Assembly (NCBI GenBank): GCA_021784255.1
Contig: JAJXSZ010000187.1
Coordinates: 1 to 6,258, forward strand
DNA length: 6,258 nt
Reading direction: 5' to 3'
Origin: Pseudomonadota bacterium
Lineage (GTDB): Bacteria > Pseudomonadota > Alphaproteobacteria > Acetobacterales > Acetobacteraceae
The translations under genes were made by a program, and so were the position numbers. The notes below the pieces were generated by a model, which made no database searches, had not been told where the DNA came from, and saw nothing but the letters and a program-made list of their open reading frames with translations. This document shows positions 1 through 6,218 of this stretch, piece by piece (the stretch's first letter is position 1; each line of letters opens with the position of its first letter).

Positions 1-1543
1 CCTCGAGGCAAACCGGCGCCAGCGGGTAGCGCTCGTCGCGCGCCCAGCCGGCGAGCCGCGCCACCGCGCCCTCCAGCTCGCAGACGTCGAGCGCGCCGGA
101 CAGCGCCCCCGGCACCGGCCCGCCGCCGGCGGCGATCCCGGCCCGCGCCTCGATCCGCCGGCGCAGCGCCTCCAGCGCGAAACCGTGCTCCAGCCTCGCC
201 GCGCAGGCCGGCCCTTCGGCGCCGCGCCCGTGCCAGGCGCCCGCGTTGTCGAACATCGACCGGCTCGCCTCGTCGCGGAAACTCTCCGCCGGCGCCCCTT
301 CCGCGAGCACGATGTCGTGCCGGTCGAGCTCGACGTGCAGATACTCGACCGCCCCGCGCGGCGCCTCGCGCAGAATCGAGACCCCGTTCACCAGCAGCAT
401 CGCCGGCACCAGCACGCCCTCGATGAACAGCGCATGCAACGCCGAAACCCGCAGGTCGCGCGCCGGCACGCCCGGGCCCAGCGACCCGGCGCGCAGCAGG
501 ATCGGGTGCAGCGTCGGCGAGGCGGCAGCGAGCGCCGCGTCGTAGCGCCGCCGCCCGATCCAGCGGATCGGCGCCGCGCGTCCCGACGCCGTGAGCAGCA
601 TCTCGCCCTCCGCCAGCGCCTCGACCGCGACATCGCCGCGGCCGGTGCGCAGCCGGGTGCCGCGCAGGTAGCAGGCGGTGGTGAGCGTGCCGTTCTGGAT
701 CGCGATCGTGCTGCCACCGACCACGCCCGGCGCCAGCGACACGCTGGTCAGCGTCACCCCGCCCAGCGTCACCGTGTAGGTGCCGTTGCCGTTGCTGGTC
801 CCGGTGCCGCTGCTGGCGTTGCCGACGGTGATCGAATCGCCGGCCGCGAGCCCGCTGATCGGGGCGCTGATCGTGCCCGAGTACTGGGCGATGTCGAGGG
901 TGTTGCCGGAGCCCTGGAGGGTGAAGCTGGTGCCGGCGGTCGGCGCCGTGACCCGGAGCGAGCCGCCATTCGCGACCACCAGGCTGAGCGCGCTGGCGCT
1001 GAGGTCGAGCGCCGGCGCGCCGCTGCCGTTCACCGTGCCGCCGTTGTCGATCAGCGTGCCGGTGCCGGCAACGCCGGAATAGACCGCGAGCGTGCCCTCG
1101 ACCGAAACCGTGCCACCGATGGCGAGCTGGGTGGCGACGCTGGTGTAGCCGCCATGCGCGATGTCGAGGCTGCCGCCGGCGGCGATGGTGATGTTGCCGG
1201 AGGCGTCGAAGATGCCGGCGACCTCGATCAGCGCGGCATCGTAGCCGCCGCGGCTCCAGGTCATCTGCCCGGCGTTGTCGAGTGTCGTGCCGGCGTAGAG
1301 CGTGACCCCGGCATAGTCGGAAAAACTGCCGTAATTGGCCAGGGTGACGGCCTCGACGCTGCCGGCGGCGCCGAGCACCAGCGGGTTCGCCGCCTCGGTC
1401 TGCCCGGCCTCGATCACCACCAGCACCGGGCTGGTGCCGCCCTCGGTGATATCCGCGCCCTGGTAGCTCGGCGGGATCTGCCCGCCGGCCCAGTTGCTGC
1501 CGGTCGACCACAGTATTCCGTCCCCGCCGATCCAGCTGACCAT
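1..1543 (-). CDS. Hint-domain (Hint_2 type) protein with autotransporter-like passenger, C-terminus cut by window edge
   Basis: Translating the minus strand from ATG 1543 gives 514 codons with no stop before the window edge, so the C-terminus is missing. Residues 1 to about 285 form a low-complexity, Gly/Ala/Ser/Thr/Val-rich passenger that opens MVSWIGGDG..WSTGSNWAGG and continues in short strand-turn repeats, as in beta-solenoids. A Hint module follows: Cys291 in ACYLRGTRLRT (the usual nucleophile position), RWIGRRRYD, LHALFIEGVLVPA with His370, and HVELDRHDIVLAEG with His403 and His409. Residues from about 479 (GALDVCELEG, then LAGWARDERYPLAPVCLE) look like the start of a further small domain often appended to such proteins in Acetobacteraceae. 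No signal peptide or membrane segment is visible. Hint domains can catalyse self-cleavage, but the role of this family is unknown. The start is uncertain: in-frame ATGs also lie at 1594 and 1609, and GGAGG at 1559-1563 is 15 nt from ATG 1543, which is rather far. I chose 1543 because the family-like N-terminus begins there. Confidence 0.88.
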   Translation of the reverse strand, partial: MVSWIGGDGILWSTGSNWAGGQIPPSYQGADITEGGTSPVLVVIEAGQTEAANPLVLGAAGSVEAVTLANYGSFSDYAGVTLYAGTTLDNAGQMTWSRGGYDAALIEVAGIFDASGNITIAAGGSLDIAHGGYTSVATQLAIGGTVSVEGTLAVYSGVAGTGTLIDNGGTVNGSGAPALDLSASALSLVVANGGSLRVTAPTAGTSFTLQGSGNTLDIAQYSGTISAPISGLAAGDSITVGNASSGTGTSNGNGTYTVTLGGVTLTSVSLAPGVVGGSTIAIQNGTLTTACYLRGTRLRTGRGDVAVEALAEGEMLLTASGRAAPIRWIGRRRYDAALAAASPTLHPILLRAGSLGPGVPARDLRVSALHALFIEGVLVPAMLLVNGVSILREAPRGAVEYLHVELDRHDIVLAEGAPAESFRDEASRSMFDNAGAWHGRGAEGPACAARLEHGFALEALRRRIEARAGIAAGGGPVPGALSGALDVCELEGAVARLAGWARDERYPLAPVCLE

Positions 1544-1828
1544 CCGCGCGCCCCGTTGCCTCCCCCCGGCACCGACGCGGCGACTCGGATACATCGCGAC
1601 TCGCCGCATCGCGCCGTCTCGGGCTTTAGACGCAGGCGAATCCGTGCCGCAAGTCAAATATTGCCGCTAACCCCTTGGCGGGCAGGGCCACAGGCCTGAT
1701 TTCACGATAAATCCCGTTTGGAGTCGCTCGTCTCACCGCAGGCTCGAATCGCGCCCCGGGCGAGCGAATCCCGGCCGCAGTACCCGGCCGCAGTACCCGG
1801 CCGCAGTACTCGGCCGCAGTACCGGGCC
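1544..1828. other. Intergenic region between mreB and the Hint gene
   Basis: Both flanking genes are on the minus strand, so this is downstream of mreB and upstream of the Hint gene. No convincing gene lies here. About 1651-1720 is clearly richer in A/T than the rest of the window. It holds the palindrome CAGGCCTG (1691-1698) and a small dyad, GATTT-N6-AAATC (1698-1713). The right end is occupied by a 13-bp tandem repeat. No hairpin followed by a T-run was found, so where the mreB transcript stops is unclear. Confidence 0.7.
1625..1657 (-). promoter_or_regulatory. Weak candidate promoter for the Hint gene
   Basis: On the minus strand, TTGACT (1657-1652) and the overlapping TTGCGG (1652-1647) resemble a -35 box, and TCTAAA (1630-1625) resembles a -10 box. 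The TTGCGG to TCTAAA spacing is 16 nt; the better -35 match, TTGACT, is 21 nt away, which is too far. The site lies in the AT-rich patch about 80 nt upstream of ATG 1543. It is only a consensus resemblance. Confidence 0.25.
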
Positions 1829-1835
1829 TCAGTAC
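1771..1835. repeat. Five-copy 13-bp tandem repeat overlapping the mreB 3' end
   Basis: Five head-to-tail 13-bp units: CCGGCCGCAGTAC at 1771-1783, 1784-1796 and 1797-1809 (identical), TCGGCCGCAGTAC at 1810-1822 (one change), and CGGGCCTCAGTAC at 1823-1835 (two or three changes). The last unit contains the mreB stop codon (TCA at 1829-1831, read as TGA) and part of its final codons. The array therefore looks like expansion of the mreB 3' end into the intergenic space. Each unit carries the self-complementary CGGCCG and a GTAC step at the unit junction, so adjacent units can pair as 6-bp hairpins with 7-nt loops. Confidence 0.95.
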
Positions 1836-2872
1836 ATCGAGGTCAGCACGTTGCGCAGGCGCTTCATCTCCTCCAGCGCCCGCCCGGTGCCCAACGCCAC
1901 GCATTGCAGCGCGTCCTCCGCCACCACCACCGAAAGCCCGGTGGCGTCGCGCAGCACCTGGTCGAGCCGGAACAGCAGCGCCCCGCCGCCGGTCAGCACG
2001 ATCCCCTTGTCGACGATGTCGGCGGCCAGTTCCGGCGGCGTGTTCTCGAGCGCGACCTTCACCGCCTCGACGATCTGCCCCACCGGCTCGGCCAGGCTCT
2101 CCGCGATCGAGGCCTGGTCCACCACCACCTCGCGCGGCACGCCGTTCATCAGGTCGCGGCCCTTGACCTCGCGCAGCGGCGCCGCCTCGCCCTCGTAGGG
2201 CGGTGCCGCGGCGCCGATCTCGATCTTCAGCCGCTCCGCCGAGCTTTCGCCGATCAGCAGGTTATGGTTGCGGCGGATATAGGAGATGATCGCCTCGTCC
2301 ATCTTGTCGCCGCCGACCCGCACCGAGCGCGCATAGACGATGCCGCCCAGCGAGATCACCGCGACTTCCGTGGTGCCGCCGCCGATATCGACCACCATCG
2401 AGCCGGACGGCTCGGTGACCGGCAGCCCGGCGCCGATCGCGGCGGCCATCGGCTCCTCGATCAGCAGCACCTTGCGCGCCCCGGCGCTCTCCGCGCTTTC
2501 CTGGATCGCGCGGCGCTCGACCGCGGTCGAGCCCGAGGGCACGCAGACGATGATCACCGGCGAGGCGAAGCCGCGCCGGTTGTGCACCTTGCGGATGAAA
2601 TGCTTGATCATTTCCTCCGCCACCTCGAAATCGGCGATCACCCCGTCGCGCAGCGGCCGGATGGCGGAGATGTTGCCCGGCGTGCGCCCGAGCATCAACT
2701 TGGCGTCCTCGCCGACCGCGAGCACCTGTTTCTTGCCGCGCACATCGGCGATGGCGACGACCGAGGGCTCCGCCAGCACGATGCCGCGGCCCTTGACGTA
2801 GACCAGCGTGTTGGCGGTGCCGAGATCGATCGCCATGTCGGCAGACATGAAGCCAAGCAGCCGAGAGAACAT
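1829..2872 (-). CDS. mreB: Rod shape-determining protein MreB
   Basis: A 347-residue bacterial actin homologue, the usual MreB length. It polymerises with ATP into filaments on the inner face of the cytoplasmic membrane and guides the elongasome for lateral wall synthesis. Visible motifs: a hydrophobic N-terminal stretch MFSRLLGFM suited to membrane binding; phosphate-1 loop DLGTANT at 16-22; the LLIEEPMAAAIGAG segment at 136-149 with the conserved glutamates; phosphate-2 loop DIGGGTTEV at 162-170; and adenosine motif GIVLTGGGALL at 290-300. The start fits the family, with DLGTANT about 15 residues in, but no strong Shine-Dalgarno precedes it (only AGGCG about 8 nt upstream). The gene appears intact. 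No mreC follows; the next gene downstream is the Hint protein. Identification is by clear family resemblance throughout the sequence. Confidence 0.98.
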   Translation of the reverse strand: MFSRLLGFMSADMAIDLGTANTLVYVKGRGIVLAEPSVVAIADVRGKKQVLAVGEDAKLMLGRTPGNISAIRPLRDGVIADFEVAEEMIKHFIRKVHNRRGFASPVIIVCVPSGSTAVERRAIQESAESAGARKVLLIEEPMAAAIGAGLPVTEPSGSMVVDIGGGTTEVAVISLGGIVYARSVRVGGDKMDEAIISYIRRNHNLLIGESSAERLKIEIGAAAPPYEGEAAPLREVKGRDLMNGVPREVVVDQASIAESLAEPVGQIVEAVKVALENTPPELAADIVDKGIVLTGGGALLFRLDQVLRDATGLSVVVAEDALQCVALGTGRALEEMKRLRNVLTSMY

Positions 2873-2899
2873 GCCGCGCGCCTGTGGTGGGAGCCGCGT

Positions 2900-2928
2900 G
2901 GCTTAGCCTCGGCCGGTTGGCACGGCAA
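2900..2928 (-). promoter_or_regulatory. Weak candidate promoter for mreB
   Basis: Minus-strand TTGCCG (2928-2923), a 17-nt spacer, then TAAGCC (2905-2900), about 28 nt upstream of the mreB start. The spacing is ideal but the -10 match is poor. It lies between the hairpins after the peptidase gene and the mreB start, where a promoter would be expected if mreB is transcribed separately. Confidence 0.2.
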
Positions 2929-2984
2929 GGGCGCATCTTGATCCGCGTCAGGCGCCGCGCGTCCCAGGTGCCCGCCCGCGCCTC

Positions 2985-3021
2985 CCGCCGGGGCCGCGGC
3001 GGCCCGGCCCGGGCGCCGGGC
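2985..3021 (-). terminator. GC-rich hairpin pair after the peptidase gene, possible terminator
   Basis: Adjacent to the TAG of the peptidase gene (3024-3022; the hairpin's outermost base lies just beyond it) is a perfect inverted repeat, GCCCGG-loop GCG-CCGGGC (plus-strand 3007-3021; 6-bp stem, 3-nt loop). A second, CCGCCG-N6-CGGCGG, lies at 2985-3002. Both are very stable, but no T-run follows in the minus direction, so this is not a classical intrinsic terminator. In such GC-rich DNA some hairpins are expected by chance; the position directly after a stop codon is the main support. Confidence 0.35.
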
Positions 3022-4023
3022 CTATCGGGTCGCGGCCTGGCCGAAGCGCTGGTGCCAGTCCGCCAGCGCGCCGGGGTGGGGCAGGGCGGTGGCGTGGAAC
3101 ACGCCGCGCGCGATCGCCCGCGCCAGCACGCACGCCGCCGCGTGCCCGAGCAGCGCCAGCGCCCTGTCGTCCACCGCCACGCCCGCGCCCGCCGTTCCGG
3201 TCGCCGCGGCGAACACGGTGTCGCCGTCCATCGGCGCGTGCGCCGGCTGGATCGCCCGCGCCAGCCCGTCATCGGCCATGATCGCCAGCCGCTTCGCCTG
3301 CGCCTTGGTGAGCCGCGCATTCGTCGCCACCAGGGCCACCGTCGTCGCCCGCGCCGGCGCCCCCTTCATGAACGGGCGCGTGTCGGGATGCGCCGGCATG
3401 CCCAGCCCGGCGAACTCGCGCCCCACTTCCCACGGCGAGGCCCAGAAATGCCGCCCGTTGCCGATCGTCGCCGAGCCGACCGCGTTCACCGCGACGATCG
3501 CCCCGACCAGCAGCCCGCCCTGCGTGCGCGCGCTCGCCGAGCCGAGCCCGCCCTTGAGGGTGGCCGTCGTCGCCCCGGTCCCCGCGCCCACGCTGCCGAG
3601 CGGGAACCCGCCGTGCACCGCGCCCTGCGCCGCCGCGTAGCCGAGCTCGCGATAGGGCGCGAACCGCCCCCAGCCCTTGTCGCCGCCGTTCAGCAGATCG
3701 AACACGATCGCCGCCGGGACCAGCGGCACCAGCGCCTCGCGCAGCCGGAACCCGCGCCCCTGCTCGCGCAGCCAGGCCTGCGCGCCGCCTGCGGCATCGA
3801 GCCCGTAGGCCGAGCCGCCGGACAGCACCACGGCGTCGATCTCCTGGCGCGTCATCTCCGGCTCCAGCATCGCCGTGTCCCGCCCGCCGGGCGCGCCGCC
3901 GCGGATGCTCGCCGCCACCGTCGCCGGCGCGTCGAACAGCACCGCGGTGCAGCCCGAGCCGAGGACGAGGTCGGTCGCGTGCCCGACGGCGATGCCGGGG
4001 AGATCGGTGATCAGGTTATGCAT
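3022..4023 (-). CDS. P1 family (S58, DmpA/NylC-like) N-terminal-nucleophile aminopeptidase/amidase
   Basis: A 333-residue protein resembling P1-family peptidases, which include DmpA-type L-aminopeptidase/D-esterases, beta-peptidyl aminopeptidases and the nylon-oligomer hydrolase NylC. They are made as inactive precursors that self-cleave before a Ser or Thr, which becomes the N-terminal nucleophile of the beta chain. Visible landmarks: PGIAVGHATD near the start; VVLSGGSAYGLDAAGG at 65-80; LKGGLGSAS at 156-164; AVNAVGSATIGNG at 178-190; ATTVALVATNARLTKAQAKR at 226-245; and DGDTVFAAATG at 266-276. By resemblance to NylC, Thr227 is the probable nucleophile and Asn180 a probable active-site residue (family inference). 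Cleavage would give chains of about 226 and 107 residues. NylC has Asn before its nucleophile, whereas here it is Ala226. No signal peptide is seen, so it is probably cytoplasmic. ATG 4023 has GGGGA about 8 nt upstream. It is transcribed divergently from the MBL/PLP operon. The true substrate is unknown. Confidence 0.92.
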   Translation of the reverse strand: MHNLITDLPGIAVGHATDLVLGSGCTAVLFDAPATVAASIRGGAPGGRDTAMLEPEMTRQEIDAVVLSGGSAYGLDAAGGAQAWLREQGRGFRLREALVPLVPAAIVFDLLNGGDKGWGRFAPYRELGYAAAQGAVHGGFPLGSVGAGTGATTATLKGGLGSASARTQGGLLVGAIVAVNAVGSATIGNGRHFWASPWEVGREFAGLGMPAHPDTRPFMKGAPARATTVALVATNARLTKAQAKRLAIMADDGLARAIQPAHAPMDGDTVFAAATGTAGAGVAVDDRALALLGHAAACVLARAIARGVFHATALPHPGALADWHQRFGQAATR

Positions 4024-4063
4024 GCGTCATCCCCGCCACGCCCGCATGGCGCGCCCGCTCCGT

Positions 4064-4099
4064 TTGCGGCAGGCTCCCCCCGGCCACGCCGGACCGCAA
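4064..4099. promoter_or_regulatory. Nested dyad in the divergent intergenic region
   Basis: The 101-bp gap between the two divergent start codons holds TTGCGG (4064-4069) and its reverse complement CCGCAA (4094-4099). These enclose a compact hairpin, CCGGC-CAC-GCCGG (4080-4092). The region must hold promoters for both directions, so the dyad could be an operator or a 5' leader structure of the plus-strand operon. It is asymmetric: the inner hairpin is 10 nt from the left arm and 1 nt from the right. No clear -35/-10 pair was found. Confidence 0.3.
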
Positions 4100-4124
4100 G
4101 CCCGCACGCGAAAGCAGGAACACG

Positions 4125-4916
4125 ATGGGATTTCTGACCGAACCCGAGCCGCCGCGCGGTGTCGCGCTCGACGTCCTGCCGGGCATCCGGCGCATCGTCG
4201 CCGCCAATCCCGGCCCGATGACCTACTGGGGCACCAACACCTACCTGCTGGAGGGGCCGGACGGCACCTGGGTGCTCGACCCCGGCCCCGCCGCGGCGGC
4301 CCATGTCGGTGCCATCCTCGCCGCCGCCGGCCGTGTCGCGCGCATCCTCGTCACCCACCACCATGCCGACCATGTCGGGGCCCTGCCGGCGCTGCTCGCC
4401 GCGACCGGCGCGCCGGTCTACGGCCCCGCCCTGCCGCCCCTCGACCTCGAGCACAAGCTCGTCGACGGCGCGCTCTGCGGCGAGTGGCAGGCGGTCCACA
4501 CGCCCGGCCACGCCGCCGACCACCTGTGCTGGGAACGCGACGAAACCCTGTTCTCGGGCGACCAGGTGATGAGCTGGAACTCCAGCGTCGTCACCGACAT
4601 GGCGGCCTACGTCGCGAGCCTGCGCCGCATGCTCGAGCGCCCGGCGACGCTCTACCTGCCCGGCCACGGCCCGCCGCTCGCCGAGCCGCACCGCCTGGTT
4701 CGCCACCTCCTCGCCCATCGCCTGCAGCGCGAGGCGGCGATCCTGCGCGCGCTCGCCGAGGGGCCGACGACGATCCCCGCGATCGTGGCGCGCCTCTACC
4801 CCGAGCTCGATGCGAGGCTGCACGCCGCCGCCGCGCGCAGCGTCACCGCCCATCTCGACAAACTCGTCGCCGAGCGCCGCGCCCGCGAGGACGGCGGGCT
4901 CTGGCACGCCGCCTGA
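4125..4916 (+). CDS. MBL-fold metallo-hydrolase with C-terminal winged helix (LACTB2-like)
   Basis: A 263-residue protein with the metallo-beta-lactamase fold. Metal ligands are all visible: HHHADH at 78-83 (HxHxDH as His78, His80, Asp82, His83), His129 in TPGHA, Asp146 in SGDQV, and His181 in PGHGPP; a dinuclear zinc site is expected. The N-terminal part has NPGPMTYWGTNTYLLEG (28-44), as in LACTB2-like proteins. Residues about 197-263 form a helical, probably winged-helix tail typical of that subgroup (ILRALAEGPTTIPAIVARLY, then TAHLDKLVAERRAR). Relatives include ribonucleases, thioesterases and lactonases, so the reaction cannot be read from sequence. No signal peptide. ATG 4125 is preceded by AGGAA at 4116-4120, only 4 nt away. 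It is the first gene of an apparent two-gene operon with the PLP enzyme, which suggests a small-molecule role linked to amino acid metabolism (inference). Confidence 0.93.
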   Translation: MGFLTEPEPPRGVALDVLPGIRRIVAANPGPMTYWGTNTYLLEGPDGTWVLDPGPAAAAHVGAILAAAGRVARILVTHHHADHVGALPALLAATGAPVYGPALPPLDLEHKLVDGALCGEWQAVHTPGHAADHLCWERDETLFSGDQVMSWNSSVVTDMAAYVASLRRMLERPATLYLPGHGPPLAEPHRLVRHLLAHRLQREAAILRALAEGPTTIPAIVARLYPELDARLHAAAARSVTAHLDKLVAERRAREDGGLWHAA

Positions 4917-4920
4917 GGAG
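4915..4920 (+). promoter_or_regulatory. Shine-Dalgarno of the PLP enzyme gene, overlapping the upstream stop
   Basis: GAGGAG begins inside the TGA stop (4914-4916) of the MBL gene and lies 8 nt before ATG 4929, an ideal spacing. Ribosomes ending on the first gene reach this site directly, so translational coupling is likely. It also fixes the start of the second gene. Confidence 0.85.
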
Positions 4921-4928
4921 CCCAGCCC

Positions 4929-6218
4929 ATGAACATCTCCGCCATCGACGACATGATCCTCGACCACCGGGTGAAAGGCATCCCCGGCGGCACCGCGCCG
5001 TTCCGCCTCGGCGACATCGCGCGCAAGGGCTGGAACATCCTGCGCGAGGACACCAACTTCCCGGTCGCCGTGCTGCGGCACGGCGCCATCGCCCACAACA
5101 GCCACTGGATGCAGGGCTTCCTTGCCCGCTCCCACGCCAGCATCGCGCCGCACGGCAAGACCTCGATGGCGCCGCAGCTCTTCGCCCGCCAGATCGAGGA
5201 CGGCGCCTGGGCGATCACGCTCGCGACGCCGCAGCAGATCCAGGTCGCCCGCGACTTCGGCGTCCAGCGCATCGTGCTCGCCAACCAGCTCGTCGGTCCG
5301 CGGGCGGTGCACTACGTGCTCGGCGAGCTGAAGCGCGATCCCGGGTTCGAATTCTATTGCCTGGTCGATTCCGCGGCGAACGTGGCCGAGCTCGCCGCCG
5401 CCGCCCGCGCCGCCGATATCGGCCGCCCGCTCAACGTCCTGCTCGAAGGCGGCACGCCGGGCGGGCGGACCGGCGTGCGCGATCGCGCCAGCGGGCTGGC
5501 CCTCGCCCGCACCATCGCCGGGTCCGGGCCGTTTCTCGCGCTGCGCGGCGTCGAGGGCTTCGAGGGCCTGCTCGCCGGCGCCAGCCGTGCCGAGACCGAA
5601 ACGATGGTGCGCGCCTTCCTCGACCTTCTCGTCGATCTCGCCCGCGACTGCGAGCGCGAGAACCTGTTCGCTCCCGGCGAGGTGATCCTCTCCGCCGGCG
5701 GCTCGGCGTTCTACGACATGGTGCTCGCCCGCTTCGCCCATGCCGGCCTTGCCCGCGCGACCCGCGTGCTGATCCGCAGCGGCTGCTACCTGACCCACGA
5801 TGCCTCGCGCTACCGCCGCGCCTTCGCCGACATCCTCGCCCGCACGCCCACGGCCGGCGCCGATGGCGGCCTGATCCCGGCGCTCGAGGTCTGGGCCTAT
5901 GTCCAGTCCCGCCCCGAACCCGGCAAGGTGCTGCTCACCATGGGCGCGCGCGACACCGCGAGCGGCGAGCTGCCGGTGGCGCAGACCTGGTTTCGCGCCG
6001 GCATGCCAGCGCCGCAGAAGCTCGGGCCCGGCCACGCCGTCAGCGCCATGAACGACCAGCACGCCCACCTCGCGGTGCCCGCCGGTTCTCCGCTCGCCTA
6101 TGGCGACCTGGTCTCCTTCGGCATCTCCCACCCGTGTCTGACCTTCGACCGGTGGCAGGTCGTGATGGTCGTCGACGACGACTACAACGTCACGGGAGCG
6201 ATACGGACGTTCTTCTGA
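4929..6218 (+). CDS. Fold-type III PLP enzyme, D-serine dehydratase/D-threonine aldolase family (amino acid deaminase)
   Basis: A 429-residue protein with an alanine-racemase-like TIM barrel followed by a D-serine-dehydratase-like beta domain. The PLP lysine is probably Lys77 in IAPHGKTSMAP. Other landmarks: ATPQQIQVARDFGV at 99-112; LEGGTPGGRTGVR at 172-184; the SAGGSAFYD phosphate-binding segment at 255-263; and RSGCYLTHD at 283-291. In the C-terminal domain, NDQHAHL (375-381) and SHPC (400-403, His401 and Cys403) fit the metal-binding area of this family, where D-serine dehydratases use a His/Cys zinc site. Family members deaminate or cleave D-hydroxy amino acids such as D-serine or D-threonine; the exact substrate cannot be told here. 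It is cytoplasmic, with no signal peptide. It lies 12 bp after the MBL gene with a good Shine-Dalgarno. The protein looks complete, ending in VTGAIRTFF. Confidence 0.93.
   Translation: MNISAIDDMILDHRVKGIPGGTAPFRLGDIARKGWNILREDTNFPVAVLRHGAIAHNSHWMQGFLARSHASIAPHGKTSMAPQLFARQIEDGAWAITLATPQQIQVARDFGVQRIVLANQLVGPRAVHYVLGELKRDPGFEFYCLVDSAANVAELAAAARAADIGRPLNVLLEGGTPGGRTGVRDRASGLALARTIAGSGPFLALRGVEGFEGLLAGASRAETETMVRAFLDLLVDLARDCERENLFAPGEVILSAGGSAFYDMVLARFAHAGLARATRVLIRSGCYLTHDASRYRRAFADILARTPTAGADGGLIPALEVWAYVQSRPEPGKVLLTMGARDTASGELPVAQTWFRAGMPAPQKLGPGHAVSAMNDQHAHLAVPAGSPLAYGDLVSFGISHPCLTFDRWQVVMVVDDDYNVTGAIRTFF

Noticed and set aside
185..1699. 504-codon open frame on the plus strand, opposite the Hint gene
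   Set aside because: Arg/Ala/Gly-rich shadow without domains; the minus strand shows a continuous passenger plus Hint protein.
1771..1835. CRISPR array
   Set aside because: The units are contiguous 13-mers with no spacers, and no cas genes are present.
1626..1904. 92-codon minus-strand frame through the tandem repeat, ending upstream of the Hint gene
   Set aside because: It starts inside mreB in another frame and repeats LRPGTAA only because it crosses the 13-bp repeat. I see no Shine-Dalgarno or family resemblance.
1718..2941. 407-codon plus-strand open frame over mreB
   Set aside because: His/Arg/Asp-rich antisense shadow of a textbook MreB.
2262..3320. 352-codon minus-strand frame bridging mreB and the peptidase
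   Set aside because: Out-of-frame reading of both genes; the product is Arg-rich and resembles nothing I recognise.
2884..4137. 417-codon plus-strand open frame over the peptidase gene
   Set aside because: Arg/Pro-rich shadow; the minus strand carries the recognisable P1 peptidase.
4011..6131. 706-codon open frame on the minus strand, opposite the MBL and PLP genes
   Set aside because: Its product is an Ala/Gly/Arg/Glu-rich string with no recognisable motif, and the plus strand carries two clear enzymes with intact active sites. Stop codons are rare in all frames at this GC content.
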